From the NCBI RefSeq assembly GCF_900101755.1, contig NZ_FNAE01000001.1:1736001-1800000 (forward strand): DNA of 64,000 bases. Reading direction: 5' to 3'. Made by a program: the position numbers and the translations under genes. This document shows, in pieces, positions 46,660 to 54,893 of the stretch (position 1 is its first letter; every line of letters starts with the position of its first letter). The notes beneath the pieces were generated by a model that ran no database searches, had not been told where the DNA came from, and worked only from the letters and a program-made list of their open reading frames with translations. The DNA is from Ectopseudomonas alcaliphila (lineage in GTDB: Bacteria; Pseudomonadota; Gammaproteobacteria; Pseudomonadales; Pseudomonadaceae).

Positions 46660-47478
46660 TTAAAGCGCCCGCGCCAGTTCGATCAGCTCGCCACGCCATT
46701 CGGCGGCGGCCGGCAAGGCCAGGAACGAGGGATTGAGGAAGGATTCGCGCGCCTCGTAGGTGAGCACTTCACCGGCCAGATTCAGCACCTCGCCACCCGC
46801 CCCTTCCAGCACGCCCTGCGCTGCAGCGGTATCCCACTGGGAGGTGGGCGCCAGGCGCGGATAGCAGTCGGCATTGCCTTCGGCCAGCAGGCAGAACTTC
46901 AGCGAACTGCCGATATTGGCCAGCGCCGGCTCACCGAAACGGGCAGCCAGGCACGCGAGCAAGGTTTCCTGCGCCGGGCTGGAATGACGCTTGCTGGCCA
47001 CCAGGGTGAACCCTTGCGCGGGCGCCAGACGCACGCTGATCGACTGCTCGCTGCCTGGCACCTCGCTGCGCCAGGCACCCAACCCCGCGCCACCGTAGTA
47101 GCAGCGACCATTGGCGGGAATGCCGACCACGCCAAAGACCACGCGGCCGCGCTCGATCAGCGCGACATTGACGGTGAACTCTTCGGAGCCGGCGATAAAT
47201 TCCTTGGTGCCATCGAGCGGATCGACCAGCCACCAGCGCGTCCAGGCGGCGCGCTCGGCCAGCGGGATATCAGCGGCCTCTTCCGACAGTACCGGCACGT
47301 CCGGCGCCAGCGCCTGCAGGCCATCGAGCAGAATGTGATGCGCGGCCAGATCGGCAGCGGTCACCGGCGAGGCATCGGCCTTCTCCATCACGGCCACGTC
47401 GCTGCGCCAGTGAGGCAGGGTCGCCGCGCCGGCTTCGCGCACCAGTTCGATCACCCGGGGAATATAGGGATGGCTCAC
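46660..47478 (-). CDS. cysQ: 3'(2'),5'-bisphosphate nucleotidase CysQ
   Basis: 272 residues of the inositol monophosphatase superfamily. Metal-site motifs: VLSEEAADIP (first acidic residues, about 65), WWLVDPLDGTKEFIAG (about 83-98), and WDTAAAQGVLEGAGG near the C-terminus. It hydrolyses PAP/PAPS to AMP/APS, clearing a sulfate-assimilation byproduct. The ATG overlaps the nudE stop in ATGA (47475-47478), so the two are coupled. CysQ removes nucleotide byproducts and NudE ADP-ribose compounds, a common housekeeping pair. Confidence 0.95.
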   Translation of the reverse strand: MSHPYIPRVIELVREAGAATLPHWRSDVAVMEKADASPVTAADLAAHHILLDGLQALAPDVPVLSEEAADIPLAERAAWTRWWLVDPLDGTKEFIAGSEEFTVNVALIERGRVVFGVVGIPANGRCYYGGAGLGAWRSEVPGSEQSISVRLAPAQGFTLVASKRHSSPAQETLLACLAARFGEPALANIGSSLKFCLLAEGNADCYPRLAPTSQWDTAAAQGVLEGAGGEVLNLAGEVLTYEARESFLNPSFLALPAAAEWRGELIELARAL

Positions 47479-48041
47479 AGGCTGAACTCCCCGCGCTGGG
47501 TCAGCAGGTCGCGCACCAGATACAGCGCCGCCAGGGCACGCCCTTCGCTGAACTGCTCGTGCTGGGCCAGGCTGGATAGCTCGCGCAGGCTGATGCGATC
47601 GACCCGCATCGGCTCGGGCTCGTCACCGGGCAGGCGTTCCTCGTAGAGATTGCGCGCCAGTACCACCTGAATCTTCTGGCTCATATAGCCGGGCGACAGG
47701 CTCAGCTCGGTGATGTACTCCAGCTCGTGCGCGCCGAACCCGGCTTCTTCCTTGAGCTCGCGATTGGCCGCCACCAGCACGTCCTCACCCGGTTCGATCA
47801 GCCCCTTGGGCAGCGACAGCTGATAGTCGTCGGTGCCGCCGCAATACTCCTCGATCAGCACCGCGTGTTCGGCGTCGAGCATCGCCACCACCATCACCGC
47901 GCCGTAGCCCGAGCCCTTGCCGACCAGTCGCTCATAGGTGCGCTCCGTGCCGTTGGAGAAGCGCAACTGCACTTCCTCGACACGAAACAGGCGGCTACTG
48001 GCGACGATTTCGCGGGCGAGGACCGTGGGTTTTTGGCGCAT
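47475..48041 (-). CDS. nudE: ADP compounds hydrolase NudE (Nudix)
   Basis: 188 residues from the ATG at 48041 (AGGAG 8 nt upstream); the long upstream frame is antisense to the HAD gene. The Nudix box reads GLIEPGEDVLVAANRELKEE AGFGA (Gx5Ex7REVxEExGx type), about residues 85-110. It hydrolyses ADP-ribose, NADH and Ap3A-like compounds. It is followed by cysQ with a 4-bp overlap and is divergent from the HAD phosphatase gene, as in other pseudomonads. Confidence 0.94.
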   Translation of the reverse strand: MRQKPTVLAREIVASSRLFRVEEVQLRFSNGTERTYERLVGKGSGYGAVMVVAMLDAEHAVLIEEYCGGTDDYQLSLPKGLIEPGEDVLVAANRELKEEAGFGAHELEYITELSLSPGYMSQKIQVVLARNLYEERLPGDEPEPMRVDRISLRELSSLAQHEQFSEGRALAALYLVRDLLTQRGEFSL

Positions 48042-48150
48042 GAGGCAACTCCTTGGCGGGACCGAGCGGGTTATCATACAGCGGCTTTTCGCATTATCCC
48101 TGACCGAGATTGCATCAAGGCGAAACCATCGCCTCAACAGAGACGCGCGC

Positions 48151-48831
48151 ATGCCCGCACTGCCCTGGCACCAGATCGACACCGTCCTGCTGGATATGGA
48201 CGGCACCCTGCTCGACCTGCACTTCGACAACCACTTCTGGCTCACCCACCTGCCGCAGCGTTACGCCGAGCATCATGGCGTCAGCCTGGCGCTGGCGCAG
48301 GCCGAACTGCTGCCGCTGTTTCGCGAGCATGCCGGTACGCTGAACTGGTACTGCACCGACTTCTGGAGCCGCGAGCTGAAGTTGTCGATCCGCGAGCTCA
48401 AGCGCGAGGTCGCCCACCTGATCGCTCTGCGCCCGGATGCCGAATTCTTTCTGCGCGCCCTACGCGAAGCCGGCAAGCGCGTGGTGCTGATCACCAACGC
48501 GCACCGCGACTCGCTGTCGCTGAAGATGGAGCGCGTCGAACTGGCGCCCTGGTTCGAGCGCCTGATCAGCTCCCACGACTATGGTTTTCCCAAAGAGGAT
48601 CAACAGTTCTGGTTCGCCCTGCGCCAGGACGTCGACTTCGACCCGGCGCGCAGCCTGTTCATCGACGACAGCCTGCCGATCCTGCGTAGCGCCGGCCAAT
48701 TCGGCGTCACCCATCTGCTTGCCGTGCGCCAGCCGGACAGCCAGGCCGGGCCGAAGGACACCGAGGAGTTCGCCGCAGTGGAGGATTACCGGGAGTTGCT
48801 GCTGGGGCTACCTGCGACGCACTCGCCATAG
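48151..48831 (+). CDS. HAD-family GMP/IMP nucleotidase (YrfG-like)
   Basis: 226 residues. HAD motif I is LLDMDGTLLDLHFDNHFW (about 13-30), motif II is VVLITNAH, motif III Lys lies in GFPKEDQQFWF, and motif IV is FIDDSLPIL. Members called YrfG dephosphorylate GMP and IMP. The location beside nudE and cysQ repeats the E. coli nudE-yrfG order, which supports the assignment. There is no recognisable strong ribosome site; ATG at 48151 gives the family start MPALPWHQIDTVLLDMDGT. Confidence 0.88.
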   Translation: MPALPWHQIDTVLLDMDGTLLDLHFDNHFWLTHLPQRYAEHHGVSLALAQAELLPLFREHAGTLNWYCTDFWSRELKLSIRELKREVAHLIALRPDAEFFLRALREAGKRVVLITNAHRDSLSLKMERVELAPWFERLISSHDYGFPKEDQQFWFALRQDVDFDPARSLFIDDSLPILRSAGQFGVTHLLAVRQPDSQAGPKDTEEFAAVEDYRELLLGLPATHSP

Positions 48832-48876
48832 GAGCCGGCTTGCCGGCGATTCCGGAAGACTTCGGTAGCCGGCAAG
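48830..48876. repeat. REP-like repeat after the HAD gene
   Basis: TAGGAGCCGGCTTGCCGGCG (48830-48849) and GTAGCCGGCAAGGCC (48865-48879) form inverted CCGGC units, typical of Pseudomonas REP variants. The first supplies the TAG stop of the HAD gene. Confidence 0.55.
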
Positions 48877-48911
48877 GCCAGGCGCCCCGCTACTCCTGCG
48901 GGGAGGCGGGT

Positions 48912-49349
48912 TTATTCGGGAATGCGCAATACCTGCCCCGGGTAGATTTTGTCCGGGTGACTGAGCATCGGCTTGTTGGCCTCGAATATCTTCATGTAGG
49001 CGTTGGCATCGCCGTACTCGGCCTTGGCGATTGCGCTCAGTGTGTCGCCCTTCTTCACCGTAACGAAGCGCGCTGCTGGCGCAGGCGTGGTCACGCTGAT
49101 CTGGTCATCGACTTCACCAACACCGGCGACGTTGCCCAGCGCCAGGAGGATCTTTTCCTTCTCTTCCTGGCTGGCCACTTCGCCACGGGCGATGACCTTG
49201 TCGCCCTCGACACTGACCTCGATATTCGGGTTACCCAGGCCAACCTTGGTAACGTGTGCCTTGAGCGATTCGGCGGCCTGCGCCTCCTGACCCACCAGCG
49301 ACTCCCAGAGCTTGACCCCGGCGTCTTTGACAAAGGCAAACAGACTCAT
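48912..49349 (-). CDS. BON-LysM domain protein (Kbp/YgaU type)
   Basis: 145 residues from the ATG at 49349 (AGGAA 6 nt upstream). No signal peptide. The N-terminal helix (MSLFAFVKDAGVKLWESL) is followed by a BON domain (about 25-85, VEGDKVIARGEVASQEEKEK) and a C-terminal LysM domain (ARFVTVKKGDTLSAIAKAEYG, then IFEANKPMLSHPDKIYPGQ). This is the domain order of E. coli Kbp, a cytoplasmic K+-binding protein. Convergent with the HAD gene and divergent from the LysR gene. Confidence 0.92.
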   Translation of the reverse strand: MSLFAFVKDAGVKLWESLVGQEAQAAESLKAHVTKVGLGNPNIEVSVEGDKVIARGEVASQEEKEKILLALGNVAGVGEVDDQISVTTPAPAARFVTVKKGDTLSAIAKAEYGDANAYMKIFEANKPMLSHPDKIYPGQVLRIPE

Positions 49350-49468
49350 GGCAATTCCTCTCGTTCCTTGTGAATGACCGGGCAAGGCGCCCGAAGAGCA
49401 AAGTCTAGTTCAGGAAACACCCCTGATTAGCATTCGCGCATTAGAATCCGGGCAAACCAGGAGCCCCC

Positions 49469-50356
49469 ATGGACATAAAGCAGCTGAAATTTCTCGTCGC
49501 CCTCGACGAGACCCGCCACTTCGGTCAGGCCGCTGCACGTTGCCACGTGACCCAGCCGACGCTGTCCATGCGCCTGCGCCAGCTGGAAGACGAACTGGGA
49601 CTGGAGCTGGTGCGCCGTGGCCAGCGTTTCGAGGGGTTCAGCGCCGAAGGTGAGCGCATCCTGGCCTGGGCGCGCAGCCTGCTGGCGGCGCAGGATGGCC
49701 TGCTTGCCGAGGCAGCCGCCTGCCGTGGCCATCTGGTCGGCACCTTGCGCCTGGGCGTGGTGCCCCTGGCCAGTTTCGACCCCATGCGCCTGGTCAGTTT
49801 GTTCGCCGAGCGTCACCCCGGGCTGCGCTTTCAGTTGCACGCACTGAGCAGCGATCAGATTCTTGAGGGGCTGGTACGTAATCAGCTCGACCTCGGCCTG
49901 TCCTATCTCGACCGACTCGACCGTGAGCACTTCGCCAGCCTGGAGCTGGCCGAAGCACGTATGGGTCTGCTCTACGATCAGCGCCACTTCCACTTCGTCA
50001 GCAGCAGTCTGCGCTGGGAGCAGTTGGCCAATCTGCCCCTGGGCCTGCTCTCCACCGGCATGCACTTTCGCCAGTCCATCGATCACAGCTTCCGGGCTCG
50101 CGGCCTCAGCCCGCAGGTACGCCTAGAGGCCGATGCCGTGCACCACCTGACTCAAGCGGTCAGCGCCGGCCTGTGCTGCAGCGTCATGCCGTTGCCGGCC
50201 GACGGCGCTCCGACCGACGGTCATCTGCGCCTTCTGCCCATTGAGGACGCCCATACCCTGGCAGCTCAGGGCCTGATCATGCGGCGTAGCGCCCCTGCCT
50301 CACCGCTCGCGCAAGCCTGCTTCGAAGAGGCACGAGAGTGGCTGGCGGACGCTTGA
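49469..50356 (+). CDS. LysR family regulator beside fdhD
   Basis: 295 residues. N-terminal winged helix with FLVALDETRHFGQAAARCHV, then TQPTLSMRLRQLEDELG (about 9-45), and a C-terminal ligand-binding domain. It resembles the OxyR/CynR-like subset without the OxyR peroxide-sensing cysteines in a clear pair; GLCCSVMPLP is the only Cys pair. It lies 97 bp upstream of fdhD in the same direction, so it is a candidate regulator of the fdhD-oxidoreductase pair. The inducer is unknown. Confidence 0.85.
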   Translation: MDIKQLKFLVALDETRHFGQAAARCHVTQPTLSMRLRQLEDELGLELVRRGQRFEGFSAEGERILAWARSLLAAQDGLLAEAAACRGHLVGTLRLGVVPLASFDPMRLVSLFAERHPGLRFQLHALSSDQILEGLVRNQLDLGLSYLDRLDREHFASLELAEARMGLLYDQRHFHFVSSSLRWEQLANLPLGLLSTGMHFRQSIDHSFRARGLSPQVRLEADAVHHLTQAVSAGLCCSVMPLPADGAPTDGHLRLLPIEDAHTLAAQGLIMRRSAPASPLAQACFEEAREWLADA

Positions 50357-50423
50357 TAGATTTGCTCGATCAACACATCAAAGCCAACGATTAGACGCTC
50401 CCCACCCATGGGCCTAGGCTTAG

Positions 50424-50442
50424 CTGTGTCAATCTGTCACAG
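50424..50442. promoter_or_regulatory. CTGTG-N9-CACAG inverted repeat before fdhD
   Basis: A 5-bp inverted repeat 11 bp before the fdhD ATG. Spacing is compatible with a regulator site but the short arms could be chance. Confidence 0.3.
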
Positions 50443-50453
50443 AGCTCGCCTCG

Positions 50454-51269
50454 ATGGCCAAGCCAGCCGCACAGCCGCACATTGTCAGTGCCTATACCTA
50501 CGCCGAACTCGGTGACGGTCGTGCGCAGCACGCTGCACTGGCCGAGGAATGTGCCCTGGCGATCAGCTACAACGACCTGAACCAGGCCGTGATGATGGTT
50601 TCCCCGCATCATCTGGAAGATTTTGCCGTAGGTTTCAGTCTTGGCAACGACCTGATCAAGTCAATCGACGACATCTATGACATCCAGTTACGCGGCCTCG
50701 GTGACAGCCGCGAAGCCCGCCTGCAAGTCAGCAGTCGCGCCTTCTGGGCACTCAAGCAGCAACGCCGGCAAATGGCCGGCACCAGCGGTTGCGGCCTGTG
50801 CGGCGTGGATGCTCTCGAACAGGCCTTGCCGGCCCTGACCGCCCTGCCCGGCGCCGCGCTGCCGCCACTGGAACACCTGACCGGTCTGCGCGAGCGCATC
50901 GCTGAGCAACAGCAACTGGCACGCCACAGCGGCGCGCTGCACGCCGCCCTGTTCATCGATGCCAGCGGCGAGATTCGTCTGTGCCGCGAAGACATCGGCC
51001 GCCATAACGCGCTGGACAAGCTGATCGGCGCCATCGCCCGCGAGCGCATCGCCACCCTTGGCGGCTTCGCCCTGGTTACCAGTCGCTGCAGCCTGGAGCT
51101 GCTGCACAAGGCGGTACGCGCCGGCATCGACACACTGGTGAGCCTGTCCGCCCCCACCGCCCTGACCGTGGACTGGGCGCGGCGTCACCGCCTCAACCTG
51201 ATCCACCTGCCTCATCACAGCACGCCGCGGGTCTACAGCCCCGCGCCTGACGAAGAAGAACGACCATGA
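50454..51269 (+). CDS. fdhD: formate dehydrogenase accessory sulfurtransferase FdhD
   Basis: 271 residues. The conserved segment GTSGCGLCG (about 109-117) holds the two cysteines that carry sulfur from IscS to the molybdenum cofactor; FCREDIGRHNALDKLIG and TSRCSLELLHKAVRAG match the family. The stop overlaps the next gene in ATGA (51266-51269). FdhD is expected beside a molybdenum bis-MGD enzyme, and the following gene encodes one. Confidence 0.95.
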   Translation: MAKPAAQPHIVSAYTYAELGDGRAQHAALAEECALAISYNDLNQAVMMVSPHHLEDFAVGFSLGNDLIKSIDDIYDIQLRGLGDSREARLQVSSRAFWALKQQRRQMAGTSGCGLCGVDALEQALPALTALPGAALPPLEHLTGLRERIAEQQQLARHSGALHAALFIDASGEIRLCREDIGRHNALDKLIGAIARERIATLGGFALVTSRCSLELLHKAVRAGIDTLVSLSAPTALTVDWARRHRLNLIHLPHHSTPRVYSPAPDEEERP

Positions 51270-53605
51270 GCCTGCAACCCGTCAATCCCCGTTACAAACC
51301 CTACAGCGGCCCAGCCGCCGGTTGGGGCGCGCTGAACGCCGTCACCCGTTTCTGGCTGGACAGCAAACAGCCGTTCAAGAACCTGCGCGCGCTGCTCAAG
51401 ACCAACCAGAACGGTGGCTTCGACTGCCCCGGCTGCGCCTGGGGCGATTCGCCCGAGGACGGTCACATCAAGTTCTGCGAAAACGGCGCCAAGGCGGTCA
51501 ACTGGGAGGCCACCAAGCGCCGCGTGGATGCGTCCTTCTTCGCCCGCTACACGGTCAGCCAACTGCGTGAGCAGAGTGACTACTGGCTCGAGTACCAGGG
51601 TCGCCTGACCCATCCGATGCGTTACGACGCCAGCACCGATCGCTACGTGCAGACCAGCTGGGATGACGCCTTCGCCCTGATCGCCCAGCACCTCAAGGCA
51701 CTGCCGAGCCCGGATCATGCCGAGTTCTATACCTCCGGCCGGGCCAGCAACGAGGCCGCGTTTCTCTACCAGCTGTTCGTCCGTGCCTACGGCACCAACA
51801 ACTTCCCCGACTGCTCGAACATGTGTCACGAGGCCAGCGGCGTCGCCCTGGGCCAGAGCGTGGGGATCGGCAAGGGCAGCGTGACCTTCGCTGACTTCGA
51901 GCATGCCGATGCCATCTTCGTGCTCGGCCAGAACCCAGGCACCAACCACCCGCGCATGCTCGAGCCGCTGCGCGAAGCGGTCAAACGCGGTGCCCAGGTG
52001 GTCTGCTTCAACCCGCTGAAGGAACGTGGCCTGGAGCGCTTCCAGCATCCGCAGCACGCGCTGGAGATGCTCACCAACGGTTCCGAACCGCTGAATACCG
52101 CGTTCTTCCGGCCGGCGCTGGGTGGCGACATGGCCGCCCTGCGCGGCATCGCCAAGTTCCTCCTGCAGTGGGAGCGCGAGGCGCAGTCCAAGGGCGAACC
52201 GGCGGTGTTCGACCATGCCTTCATCGCCGAGCATACCGATGGCGTTGAGGCCTACCTGCAGTTGCTCGACGACAGCAGTTGGCAAGCGCTGGAAGCCCAG
52301 TCCGGCCTGAGCCTGCTGGAGATCGAACAGGCAGCACGCATGTACCGCCGCGCCGAGCGGGTGATCATCTGCTGGGCCATGGGCATCACCCAGCACCACC
52401 ATTCGGTGGCCACCATCCAGGAAATCGTCAACCTGCAACTGCTGCGCGGCAACCTCGGCCGCCCGGGCGCCGGCCTGTGCCCGGTGCGCGGCCACAGCAA
52501 CGTGCAGGGCGACCGCACCATGGGCATCAACGACCGCCCGCCGGTGACGCTGCTCGATGCCCTCGAAAAGCGCTTCCAGTTCAAGGTGCCGCGCGAGAAC
52601 GGCCACAACACGGTCGAGGCGATCAACGCCATGATCGACGGCCAGGCCAAGGTGTTCATCGGCCTCGGCGGCAACTTCGCCCAGGCCACACCGGACAGCC
52701 CGCGCACGCACAAGGCACTGCAGAGCTGCGACCTGACCGTGCAGATCAGCACCAAGCTCAACCGCAGCCACCTCACCGTGGGCGGTGACGCGCTGATCCT
52801 GCCATGCCTGGGCCGTACCGATATCGACCACCAGGCCGGTGGCCCGCAGGCGGTGACGGTGGAAGACTCGTTCAGCATGATCCACGCCTCCTACGGCCAG
52901 CTCGAACCGCTGTCCGGCAGCGAGATGCGCTCGGAGCCGGCCATCGTCGCCGGTATCGCCAAGGCCACCCTGGGCAACCACCCGGTGGATTGGGACGCAC
53001 TGATCGCCGACTACGACCGCATCCGCGAGCTGATCGCCGACACCATTCCCGGCTTCCACGACTTCAACCAGCGCGTCGCTCACCCCGGTGGTTTCTACCT
53101 CGGCAACTCGGCCGGCGCGCGGCAATGGAAAACCGCTTCCGGCAAGGCCAACTTCAAGGCCAATGCCCTGCTCGCCGACCTGCTGCCGCCGCAGGTGCGC
53201 GAGAGTGGCGAAACCCCGGATCTGATCCTGCAGACCCTGCGCTCGCACGACCAGTACAACACCACGGTGTATGGCCTCGATGACCGCTACCGTGGCGTGC
53301 GTGGTCAGCGCGACGTGCTCTTCGCCAACGAGGCGGACATCCTTCGCCTAGGCTTCAAGCCTGGCCAGAAGGTGGACATCCGCTCGCTGTGGAACGATGG
53401 CATCGAGCGTCGCGTCAGCGGCTTCACACTGCTCGCCTTCGACATCCCGGCCGGCCAGGCAGCCGCCTACTTCCCAGAGGCCAACCCGCTGGTGCCGCTG
53501 GAAAGCGCAGGTGTCGGCAGCAGTACGCCGACGTCGAAGTTCGTCGCTATTCGTCTGCAGGCGGCAAGCGCCGGCAACCTGCTGGGCAGCAGCGCAGCGA
53601 GCTGA
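51266..53605 (+). CDS. FdhF/YdeP-type molybdopterin oxidoreductase
   Basis: 779 residues of the bis-MGD family. The start is YdeP-like: NGGFDCPGCAWGDSPEDGHI at about residues 50-69 has only CPGC-type cysteines, not the full four-cysteine 4Fe-4S site. The likely molybdenum ligand is the Cys in CSNMCHEASGVALGQS, in the place of the selenocysteine of FdhH. Later cofactor motifs are GQNPGTNHPRMLEPLREA, WAMGITQHHHSV, VRGHSNVQGDRTMG and RSHDQYNTTVYG. The substrate is unknown; formate is not proven. It is coupled to fdhD by a 4-bp overlap. Confidence 0.88.
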   Translation: MSLQPVNPRYKPYSGPAAGWGALNAVTRFWLDSKQPFKNLRALLKTNQNGGFDCPGCAWGDSPEDGHIKFCENGAKAVNWEATKRRVDASFFARYTVSQLREQSDYWLEYQGRLTHPMRYDASTDRYVQTSWDDAFALIAQHLKALPSPDHAEFYTSGRASNEAAFLYQLFVRAYGTNNFPDCSNMCHEASGVALGQSVGIGKGSVTFADFEHADAIFVLGQNPGTNHPRMLEPLREAVKRGAQVVCFNPLKERGLERFQHPQHALEMLTNGSEPLNTAFFRPALGGDMAALRGIAKFLLQWEREAQSKGEPAVFDHAFIAEHTDGVEAYLQLLDDSSWQALEAQSGLSLLEIEQAARMYRRAERVIICWAMGITQHHHSVATIQEIVNLQLLRGNLGRPGAGLCPVRGHSNVQGDRTMGINDRPPVTLLDALEKRFQFKVPRENGHNTVEAINAMIDGQAKVFIGLGGNFAQATPDSPRTHKALQSCDLTVQISTKLNRSHLTVGGDALILPCLGRTDIDHQAGGPQAVTVEDSFSMIHASYGQLEPLSGSEMRSEPAIVAGIAKATLGNHPVDWDALIADYDRIRELIADTIPGFHDFNQRVAHPGGFYLGNSAGARQWKTASGKANFKANALLADLLPPQVRESGETPDLILQTLRSHDQYNTTVYGLDDRYRGVRGQRDVLFANEADILRLGFKPGQKVDIRSLWNDGIERRVSGFTLLAFDIPAGQAAAYFPEANPLVPLESAGVGSSTPTSKFVAIRLQAASAGNLLGSSAAS

Positions 53606-53688
53606 CCGGCGGCCAGGAACCTCGTACAGAAATCGTCGGTCAATGGCGTAACGCTCGCCATCTGGCGGTTTCTGTAATCGAGGTGTCC

Positions 53689-54132
53689 ATGAAGTCTCTG
53701 CAACTCTTCTTTCTTTCCCTTGGCCTGAGCAGCGGTGGCTTCGCCTTCGCTGGCAGCACCGAAGCCGGTTTGGGCGGCGCCCTGGGTGGCGCTGTGGGGG
53801 CGATGGTTGGCCAGCAGGTTGGTGGCAACACGGGCGCAGCAGTCGGTGCCGGTCTCGGTGGTGCGGCCGGTAGCATGGTTGGTGCAGACCGTCGCAGCCG
53901 TACCGAAGCGGCCATTGGCGGCGCGCTGGGCGCTGCGGGTGGCAATGTCGTCGGCCAGCAGGTCGGTGGCAACACCGGCGGCGTGGTCGGTGCTGCAGTT
54001 GGCGGCGGCGCCGGTGGCGCGCTGGGCAACTACATGGGCAATGCCAGCTACGACGATGATCGTCGCGGCAAGCACCACCGTTACCATGGCAAGAAACACA
54101 AGAAACACCACAAACACTGGCGCCGTCACTGA
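53689..54132 (+). CDS. glycine-zipper protein with His/Lys-rich tail
   Basis: 147 residues. A signal peptide (MKSLQLFFLSLGLSSGGFAF-AG) is followed by a Gly/Ala-rich glycine-zipper region with two internal copies of VGQQVGGNTG (about residues 41-50 and 88-97) separated by 47 residues, then a tail of basic and histidine residues from RRGKHHRYHG to the end. Glycine zippers form membrane helices or associate with the envelope. The basic tail could bind metal or anionic polymers. GAGG lies about 7 nt before the ATG. The last 7 bp overlap the convergent gene. Function unknown. Confidence 0.8.
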   Translation: MKSLQLFFLSLGLSSGGFAFAGSTEAGLGGALGGAVGAMVGQQVGGNTGAAVGAGLGGAAGSMVGADRRSRTEAAIGGALGAAGGNVVGQQVGGNTGGVVGAAVGGGAGGALGNYMGNASYDDDRRGKHHRYHGKKHKKHHKHWRRH

Positions 54133-54893
54133 CGGATGCTGAGTACCCAGGGTTCATGGCGTCGGCCGAAGGCCACTTCGACCTGCGCCTTGAACCCTGT
54201 TTGGTCGTAGTTGCGCTCCCAGCCACGCGCCAGTTCGCGATAGCTGTAGGGAACGCTCAGACGATCGTTCTCCAGGCGAATGCTCGCGCCATAGCCGCCC
54301 TCCGAACCCTGGCGATAGGGTTCGATCCGCCCGGCCAGCAACACCTGGCGCTGCCGATCCGGCCAGCGCTGACGCAGTAACTGCGCATCCACGCCCGCAT
54401 CCACCAGCATCAGACGGCTGGCCTGCTGCTCGACGAACTGCAGGCGACGCCGGCGATCATCGCGCGCCTGCTGCAACACCTCACTCTCGGGTTTGGCCTG
54501 CAGTTCGGCTTCAGCAGCACTCAATGCCTGACCGGCCTGCTCGACCTGGCTGCGGTACAGCGGCCCATCCAGCTCCAGCACCAGCCAGACTTCGCGTGCG
54601 GGCTGCCTGTTCAAGGCTTGCTCATCGCTCGCAGAGAAACCCAATTCGCGCAGCTTGGCCTCATTCAGCCAGGGCAGTTGCCAGCTCTCACCGGGGCGCT
54701 GCCAGCTCAGTTGCAGGCGCAGCACGCCATCGTCCTCATCGCGCAACCAACTGCCATGAACGCGCTGCAGCTCACGTTCACTGAGCAGCAGCTGCGCCTC
54801 GGGCTCGCCACTGCGGTTGTACCAGACGCCGCCCAGGGCGACGGCGTTGCTCAGCAGCACCACACCGAGACCAAGCCACACGGCCCGCTTCAT
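54126..54893 (-). CDS. DUF4824-like membrane-anchored protein
   Basis: 255 residues from the ATG at 54893, which overlaps the DUF2157 stop in ATGA; the longer frame runs antisense through that gene. An N-terminal helix (VWLGLGVVLLSNAVALGGVWY) anchors a periplasmic domain that begins RSGEPEAQLLLSERELQR and carries an amphipathic helix (EQAGQALSAAEAELQAKPE), followed by beta-rich sequence. The start-overlap and shared strand mean it is coupled to the DUF2157 protein and probably forms a complex with it. Function is unknown; the family assignment is by general resemblance, not a verified match. Confidence 0.65.
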   Translation of the reverse strand: MKRAVWLGLGVVLLSNAVALGGVWYNRSGEPEAQLLLSERELQRVHGSWLRDEDDGVLRLQLSWQRPGESWQLPWLNEAKLRELGFSASDEQALNRQPAREVWLVLELDGPLYRSQVEQAGQALSAAEAELQAKPESEVLQQARDDRRRRLQFVEQQASRLMLVDAGVDAQLLRQRWPDRQRQVLLAGRIEPYRQGSEGGYGASIRLENDRLSVPYSYRELARGWERNYDQTGFKAQVEVAFGRRHEPWVLSIRQ

